Source of the DNA: Marinilabiliales bacterium
GTDB taxonomy: Bacteria; Bacteroidota; Bacteroidia; Bacteroidales; F082
DNA length: 10,278 nt
Reading direction: 5' to 3'
Assembly: GCA_002869465.1 (NCBI GenBank)
Contig: PKSW01000102.1
Location: forward strand, 1-10,278
Under the pieces are notes generated by a model. That model saw nothing but the letters and a program-made list of their open reading frames with translations. It ran no database searches and was not told the DNA's origin. Shown here piece by piece: positions 5,994 through 10,278 of the stretch. Made by a program: the position numbers and the translations under genes. Numbering within the stretch: position 1 is the first letter of the stretch; every line of letters starts with the position of its first letter.

Positions 5994-7772
5994 ATGAAGG
6001 GAAAAACTTTCGTTGAGAAAATATTTGGAGCCGAAAGGGGCAGCATCGTTTTTAAAAAACCTGATATCGTGCTGACACATGATAATTCAGCGAGCATTTT
6101 CAATACTTTTCAGAAAATGGGGGGAGAAAAAGTCCTTCATCCTGATCAGTTGATGATCGTTTTGGACCACAATGCACCACCTACCACGGCAGCTCTGGCC
6201 AATCAGTATCAGAAGGTAAGAGATTTGGTCGCTGATCAGGGGATTACCAATTTCCATGATGCCGGGAAAGGTATTTGTCATCAGATCATGTCGGATTATG
6301 CCAAACCAGGAATGATAATCGTTGGTAGCGACAGCCATACATGCACAGCGGGTGCATTCAATGCGTTTGCAGCCGGAATTGACCGCACAGAAGCAGCAGG
6401 ATTATGGCGGCAGGGTGAAACCTGGTTCCGGGTGCCTGAAACATTAAAAGTAACGTTAACGGGAAAACTATCCGAAGGGGTTTATGCCAAAGATATTTCG
6501 TTGTGGATCATTGGAATGATTGGCTCCAGTGGAGCTGATTATATGTCGATTGAATATCATGGAGATGGGGTAAAAACACTCAGCATCGATCAACGGATGA
6601 CCCTGGCGAACCTGGGGTCGGAAATGGGCGCAAAGAATGCCGTTTTCCCAAATGATGAAGTGCTGACCGCCTGGCTTGGTGAAGAATTTGAAGGCGTTTG
6701 GGCTGATGAAAATGCGGAATATGTCAGCGAAATTGAAGTTGATCTATCGAAAATATTTCCATTGGTTGCCGCCCCCCACCATGTGGATAACGTAAAGGCG
6801 GTTTCAGAAGTGAAAGGTACGAAGTTGCAGCAGGCGATGGTTGGCACTTGTACCAACGGCCGTTATGAAGACCTGGAAATAGTGGCTGAAATTTTAAAAG
6901 GTAAGAAGCTGCCCGCCGGTTTTCAAATGATCATCGTTCCTGCTTCGCAAAAGGTATATATGAAAGCCATGCGGAACGGACTGATAGAAATTTTGTTGGA
7001 GGCAGGTGCCAATGTGCTCTCAGCTTCATGTGGGCCTTGTTTGGGCACAGGCCAGGGCATTCCTGCGGATGGCTACAATGTGATCTCCACCTCAAACCGC
7101 AATTTTAAAGGCAGGATGGGCAATAAAGAATCTTTTATCTACCTAGCTTCTCCAGCTACTGTGGCATATTCGGCGCTGGCAGGAGAGATTGTTGATCCAC
7201 GTGGAATTGATGCCCATGATAAGTTTCCTTATGCCATCAAAGAAACCAGTACCGTTGTGATTCCTGAGGGCGAAAACCGCAGATTGAACGGCGTTTGGAA
7301 CTATAAAGATGTGAACGACCTGAATACCGACCAGATGTTTGCCGGAAACCTTACTTACAAGGTATTAAGTTCTGAACCTGATAAAATAATGCCCCATCTG
7401 TTTGAAGGTTTTGATACCGGTTTTAAAGACCACGTTCAACCTGGCGATATCATTGTGGCAGGTGCCAATTTCGGATGTGGGAGTTCACGTGAGCATCCTG
7501 CTGTAGGATTATCATATGCCGGGGTTGAAGCTGTGATCTGTAAATCGGTGAACAGAATATTTTACCGTTCTTCAGTAAACCAGGGATTGCCGATTATTAT
7601 TTTACCGGAAGCTGTTGATGCATACCAGCCTGGTGATGAAATTAACATTAATTATGAGACCGGTACAGTTACCGTTGAAAAAAAAACCTTTACTTTTGCC
7701 GCGCTTCCCGAAAAACTGGTTAAGGTTTTCGAAGCGAAAGGACTTGTGAATTTTATCAAAGAAAACGCCTGA
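5994..7772 (+). CDS. Fused LeuC-LeuD-type hydro-lyase of the aconitase superfamily
   Basis: A 592-residue cytoplasmic [4Fe-4S] dehydratase/isomerase. Residues 1 to about 420 form the large-subunit (LeuC-like) part. SDSHTCTAG at 112-120 is a family signature, and Cys286 in GTCTNGR with Cys346 and Cys349 in SCGPC would bind the cluster, with the 60-residue spacing known for LeuC. Residues about 445-592 are the small-subunit (LeuD-like) swivel domain with NFGCGSSREHP at 492-502. Two usually separate subunits are thus joined in one chain. Candidate reactions include aconitase, homoaconitase, isopropylmalate dehydratase and dimethylmalate dehydratase. The substrate-loop region reads GNLTYKV, not the YLVM or YLRT-like form of isopropylmalate or homoaconitate enzymes. 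No leuA, leuB or lysine gene is adjacent, so an Aquifex-type putative aconitase is as likely. Start ATG 5994 is supported by the promoter. Confidence 0.87.
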   Translation: MKGKTFVEKIFGAERGSIVFKKPDIVLTHDNSASIFNTFQKMGGEKVLHPDQLMIVLDHNAPPTTAALANQYQKVRDLVADQGITNFHDAGKGICHQIMSDYAKPGMIIVGSDSHTCTAGAFNAFAAGIDRTEAAGLWRQGETWFRVPETLKVTLTGKLSEGVYAKDISLWIIGMIGSSGADYMSIEYHGDGVKTLSIDQRMTLANLGSEMGAKNAVFPNDEVLTAWLGEEFEGVWADENAEYVSEIEVDLSKIFPLVAAPHHVDNVKAVSEVKGTKLQQAMVGTCTNGRYEDLEIVAEILKGKKLPAGFQMIIVPASQKVYMKAMRNGLIEILLEAGANVLSASCGPCLGTGQGIPADGYNVISTSNRNFKGRMGNKESFIYLASPATVAYSALAGEIVDPRGIDAHDKFPYAIKETSTVVIPEGENRRLNGVWNYKDVNDLNTDQMFAGNLTYKVLSSEPDKIMPHLFEGFDTGFKDHVQPGDIIVAGANFGCGSSREHPAVGLSYAGVEAVICKSVNRIFYRSSVNQGLPIIILPEAVDAYQPGDEININYETGTVTVEKKTFTFAALPEKLVKVFEAKGLVNFIKENA

Positions 7773-7802
7773 GGATAACATCTACATGACGATTTAAACT
7801 AC

Positions 7803-9131
7803 ATGATGCAACGAAAGCTCAATTACTTTCTTATACCTTTATTATTGGTCATTGGCTACCTGATACTTAGCTTCAAATTGCCGAAGTATTCAGGTCAGTA
7901 TATATTTATGGTACTCCTGTTTTTTGCCGATCTATATTTGTGGACATCCGTAAGTAAACAGATCTTCAGCTACAGAAAATGGTTGAAATCAATCTTTGTT
8001 CTCATCTATTGGCTTCCACTCTTAATGGTTGTCGGATTGATGACTTCATCTGTTTTCGTGCCGATTACAGAATGGAATGATCAGTTTCGAACCTTGCTGT
8101 TTGGATTCATTCTCGTTTTTTATGTAGCTAAGTTACTTCCGGTTATATTCCTGATCCTGGCAGATATCGTCAGGGTAATTGATAAGATATTCTCTCTCTT
8201 TAATAAGGCAGAAAGAGAAAAGATTGAAGAAGAAGGCATATCCAGAAGTAAGTTCCTGCAATATCTGGGCTATATTTCCGGAGGACTTGTTTTGGGAACT
8301 ATGTTTACAGGTATGTTCAAATGGGTGTATGATTTTAAAGTATTCGAACATAAGATAAAACTCCCCAATTTACCCGCGGATTTTGAAGGGATAAAAATTG
8401 TCCAGATATCCGATATCCATTTAGGAAGCTGGAACCTGGTAAAACCATTGGAACAGGCAGTAGAGAAAATCAATAATTTAGAGGCTGACTTGATTCTATT
8501 TACAGGCGACCTTGTAAATTTCTCTACTAAAGAAGCCTATCGCTTTGAAGAAACACTGGCTAAGTTGAAAGCCAAAAGAGGTATTTATGCCACGCTCGGT
8601 AATCACGACTATGGTGATTATATTAATTGGTCAAGTGAAGCGGAGAAAGAAAAGAACTTACTGGATCTATATGATTTTTTTGATAGAATAGGATGGAAGC
8701 TGCTTAAAAATGAGAATGAAATATTTGAATCCGAATCGGGCAACCTAGCCTTGATTGGTGTTGAAAACTGGGGTGCCAACCCCCGCTTTCCAAAACATGG
8801 CGATATTGATCTGGCCCTAAAAGGTACTGAAGATGCTGCAGTCCGCCTGCTGATGACCCACGACCCGTCCCACTGGGATGAGATTATTGTCCCTAAAAAT
8901 TATCCAATTGACCTTTCCATGTCCGGACATACACATGGTTTTCAATTCGGTATCGAAACACCTGGTTTTAAATGGAGTCCGGTAAAATGGTTATATAAAC
9001 ACTGGGCTGGATTGTACCAGGATGAACAATCAGGACGTTATTTATACGTAAACAGAGGGCTTGGTGTAATTGGTTATCCCGGGCGTATTGGAATTCTGCC
9101 CGAAATAACCAAATTTGAACTCGTGAGCTAA
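7803..9131 (+). CDS. Membrane-anchored calcineurin-like metallophosphoesterase
   Basis: A 442-residue protein. The N-terminal 175 residues hold four probable transmembrane helices (about 8-24, 32-50, 62-86 and 98-121) and a further hydrophobic segment at about 152-172. The catalytic domain follows with all blocks of the family: SDIHLG (Asp204, His206), GDLVN (Asp236), GNHDY (Asn267, His268), THDP (His353) and GHTHG (His376, His378). These residues bind two metal ions and hydrolyse phosphomonoesters or diesters. The layout resembles the YkuE/YaeI group, which includes lipid-A-precursor UDP-diacylglucosamine hydrolases, so a lipid-linked substrate is plausible but unproven. It begins 31 bases after the hydro-lyase stop and may be co-transcribed with it, although the functions have no obvious link. 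ATG at 7803 and 7806 are equivalent starts. It ends six bases before the convergent DUF2780-like gene. Confidence 0.9.
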   Translation: MMQRKLNYFLIPLLLVIGYLILSFKLPKYSGQYIFMVLLFFADLYLWTSVSKQIFSYRKWLKSIFVLIYWLPLLMVVGLMTSSVFVPITEWNDQFRTLLFGFILVFYVAKLLPVIFLILADIVRVIDKIFSLFNKAEREKIEEEGISRSKFLQYLGYISGGLVLGTMFTGMFKWVYDFKVFEHKIKLPNLPADFEGIKIVQISDIHLGSWNLVKPLEQAVEKINNLEADLILFTGDLVNFSTKEAYRFEETLAKLKAKRGIYATLGNHDYGDYINWSSEAEKEKNLLDLYDFFDRIGWKLLKNENEIFESESGNLALIGVENWGANPRFPKHGDIDLALKGTEDAAVRLLMTHDPSHWDEIIVPKNYPIDLSMSGHTHGFQFGIETPGFKWSPVKWLYKHWAGLYQDEQSGRYLYVNRGLGVIGYPGRIGILPEITKFELVS

Positions 9132-9137
9132 ATCAGC

Positions 9138-9500
9138 TTATTTTGTAAAAACTTTCTGAAGGAGGCCACCAACAGCTTCGCCACCTTTTTTGTCAACATA
9201 ATCAACCAAAATAGAAGTAAACGTGCCTACCATATCCTGGCTCAAACCTAATTTGTCAAATGCAGCGGTTACAGCTGGCATTCCCACTAACGATTGTGTG
9301 GCTTTTCCAAGCATCCCGGTGCTTTTTCCTCCAAGTGCAGGTATTGCGTCAAGGTATCCACTCATATCAGGAACTGCATTTGCAACCTGGTCAAATTCTT
9401 CTTCGTTTAAGCTTTCTTTGGCATAATTAAATAAAGCACCAGCCCCACCTTTGGCTTGTTCATCTGTAATATCCAGGTCTTTAGTTAATGAATTGATCAA
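9138..9500 (-). CDS. DUF2780-like protein, 5' end apparently damaged
   Basis: A 120-residue ORF from a TTG at 9500. FDKLGLSQDMVGTF followed by DYVDKKGGEAVGGLL near the C-terminus matches the pattern I know for DUF2780 (function unknown, usually small exported proteins). The frame stays open upstream of the TTG as far as a TAA at 9564-9566 and reads FSYVFASFSFAGEDE just before it. That looks like the end of a signal peptide with cleavage after SFA, yet no ATG, GTG or TTG occurs in that stretch. Either the real start has been lost through rearrangement or mutation, or the protein now starts at the TTG without a signal peptide. Its stop is six bases from the convergent phosphoesterase stop, with no terminator between them. 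Confidence 0.7.
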   Translation of the reverse strand: MINSLTKDLDITDEQAKGGAGALFNYAKESLNEEEFDQVANAVPDMSGYLDAIPALGGKSTGMLGKATQSLVGMPAVTAAFDKLGLSQDMVGTFTSILVDYVDKKGGEAVGGLLQKVFTK

Positions 9501-9704
9501 TTCATCTTCGCCCGCGAAACTGAAACTCGCGAATACATAACTAAAGTGAGCAGACTGGAGGACTTAAAATCAATACCTACTAGAAAAAGTTTATAATAAT
9601 CTATCTATTCTACGTAAAGTATTAGTCGAAAATAATATTTCTCTTGTAGATTAATTTTTTTCTAATTAATTAATAATCCTATTATTGATTAAAATTTAAC
9701 TGCA

Positions 9705-9911
9705 ATGAAATTAGTAATTAGAATTTTGTTCTTGTTATACATAACGACATCTCTCCTATCTTGCAGTAAAACGGAGAATCTCAAAATATTATCTGATATT
9801 CATTCAGTGAAAAAATTAAATTCCCAAATAGAATGCATTTCCACTTTTTTGAACACATCACCAAAATTAATTTGTGTAATAATAATATTTTATTCGCGCC
9901 CATATGATTAA
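9705..9911 (+). CDS. Very short lipoprotein ORF, possibly a remnant
   Basis: A 68-residue ORF whose first 20 residues are a convincing lipoprotein signal: two Lys/Arg near the N-terminus, a hydrophobic core, then SLLSC with lipidated Cys20. The remaining 48 residues (starting SKTENLK) show no recognised domain, and the end (LICVIIIFYSRPYD) does not look like a normal soluble tail. The ORF may be a real small lipoprotein or the 5' fragment of a larger gene cut by a frameshift, for instance at the T6 run at 9845-9850. No good promoter or ribosome binding site is visible before it. Unknown function. Confidence 0.45.
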   Translation: MKLVIRILFLLYITTSLLSCSKTENLKILSDIHSVKKLNSQIECISTFLNTSPKLICVIIIFYSRPYD

Positions 9912-9934
9912 AATCATAGATTTTAGTATATTTG
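9903..9934 (+). promoter_or_regulatory. Candidate promoter for the right-edge secreted protein
   Basis: TATATTTG at 9927-9934 is a full match to the Bacteroidota -7 consensus. TATG at 9903-9906, 20 bases upstream, is a one-mismatch -33. Transcription would start near 9941, about 50 bases before the TTG at 9992. A perfect 7-base inverted repeat, TAAAATC (9909-9915) and GATTTTA (9919-9925), sits between the two elements and could be an operator or a weak AT-rich hairpin. Confidence 0.45.
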
Positions 9935-9991
9935 AAAGGCCTTATATGGCAAATAAATTCGCAATCATTATTAAATTAAAGGATTAAAAAA

Positions 9992-10278
9992 TTGATTTCT
10001 TTTTTGAAACGTTCTCCGGGCTATTTAAACTTTCCAATCGTCATTACCTGGTTATTGTTTTTTTCTTTTTCTAACCAGGTTAAAGCACAGGATGAATCTT
10101 TTTTCAATCATGATTTAAAATCATTGATAATACAAACAGATAGTTTGCTGGGTGCCGATGATGAGTTAGTTAACGGTAAAATTTATATTCAGGAAAATTT
10201 GCTGGCAGAAGGGCATCCATTTTTTCTGAGCCCTAATTGGCAGCCAGGAAATGTTGTGATAAATGGTAAGAAACACGA
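9992..10278 (+). CDS. Secreted protein of unknown function, 3' end outside window
   Basis: A frame open from an in-frame TAA at 9977-9979 to the right edge. The only usable starts are TTG at 9992, nine bases after an AAAGG, and TTG at 10004. I prefer the first because of that spacing. The N-terminus is a signal peptide: basic residues (LKRSPG), a hydrophobic core (FPIVITWLLFFSFS), and a typical Bacteroidota cleavage site KAQ before DESFF. About 60 mature residues are visible, including DSLLGADDELVNGKIY and EGHPFFLSPNWQPG. I do not recognise a family. The usable part shows no lipobox, so the protein is periplasmic or secreted. Confidence 0.65.
   Translation, partial: MISFLKRSPGYLNFPIVITWLLFFSFSNQVKAQDESFFNHDLKSLIIQTDSLLGADDELVNGKIYIQENLLAEGHPFFLSPNWQPGNVVINGKKH

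Noticed and set aside
6087..6856. Two - strand ORFs inside the hydro-lyase gene
   Set aside because: Shadows of a gene with full aconitase-superfamily motifs; no independent support.
8133..8473. Two - strand ORFs inside the phosphoesterase gene
   Set aside because: Shadows opposite the membrane and metal-binding regions; no start signals.
9223..9426. 67-codon + strand ORF opposite the DUF2780-like gene
   Set aside because: The - strand frame has the family pattern; this one is its antisense shadow.

Overview
The window looks like chromosomal DNA of a member of the Bacteroidota, perhaps a marine or anaerobic Bacteroidales/Marinilabiliales-type organism (the order is inference). The evidence is two near-perfect Bacteroidota sigma promoters (TTTG, 19 or 21 bases, TAnnTTTG) at 5781-5811 and 5926-5958, several lipoprotein signal peptides, few Shine-Dalgarno sequences, AT-rich intergenic DNA, and a secreted protein whose signal peptide ends in KAQ.

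Left part (1-5353, + strand): five tightly packed genes read as one probable operon, cut by the left edge of the window. In order they are an alpha/beta-hydrolase esterase (5' end missing), a lipoprotein of the C45 Ntn acyltransferase/amidohydrolase family (overlapping the esterase by ATGA), a 648-residue lipoprotein with about eleven 27-residue GNDxY repeats, a secreted Ntn hydrolase of the choloylglycine hydrolase/penicillin V acylase family (C59), and a small four-helix membrane protein. The fourth gene is preceded by an eight-codon mini-ORF with a perfect AGGAGG and an ATGA overlap. Two unrelated Ntn amide hydrolases, an esterase and an unexplained repeat lipoprotein suggest an uncharacterised cell-envelope system acting on acyl amides or esters. 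This is the best candidate for something new in the window.

Middle part (5354-5993): a long imperfect inverted repeat follows the operon. Then, on the - strand, come a strong intrinsic terminator, tRNA-Pro(TGG) and tRNA-Ser(GCT), transcribed Ser then Pro from a good promoter. A second promoter faces right.

Right part (5994-10278): a fused LeuC-LeuD-type hydro-lyase of the aconitase superfamily, a membrane-anchored calcineurin-like phosphoesterase, and a convergent DUF2780-like gene (- strand) whose signal peptide lacks a usable start codon. These are followed by a very short lipoprotein ORF that may be a remnant, and the first 95 codons of a secreted protein of unknown function that runs off the right edge. 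The hydro-lyase and phosphoesterase look like conserved chromosomal genes. By spot counts they are richer in G+C than the operon left of the tRNAs, so the tRNA pair may mark a boundary between accessory and core DNA. No integrase, transposase, CRISPR array or direct-repeat attachment site was seen.
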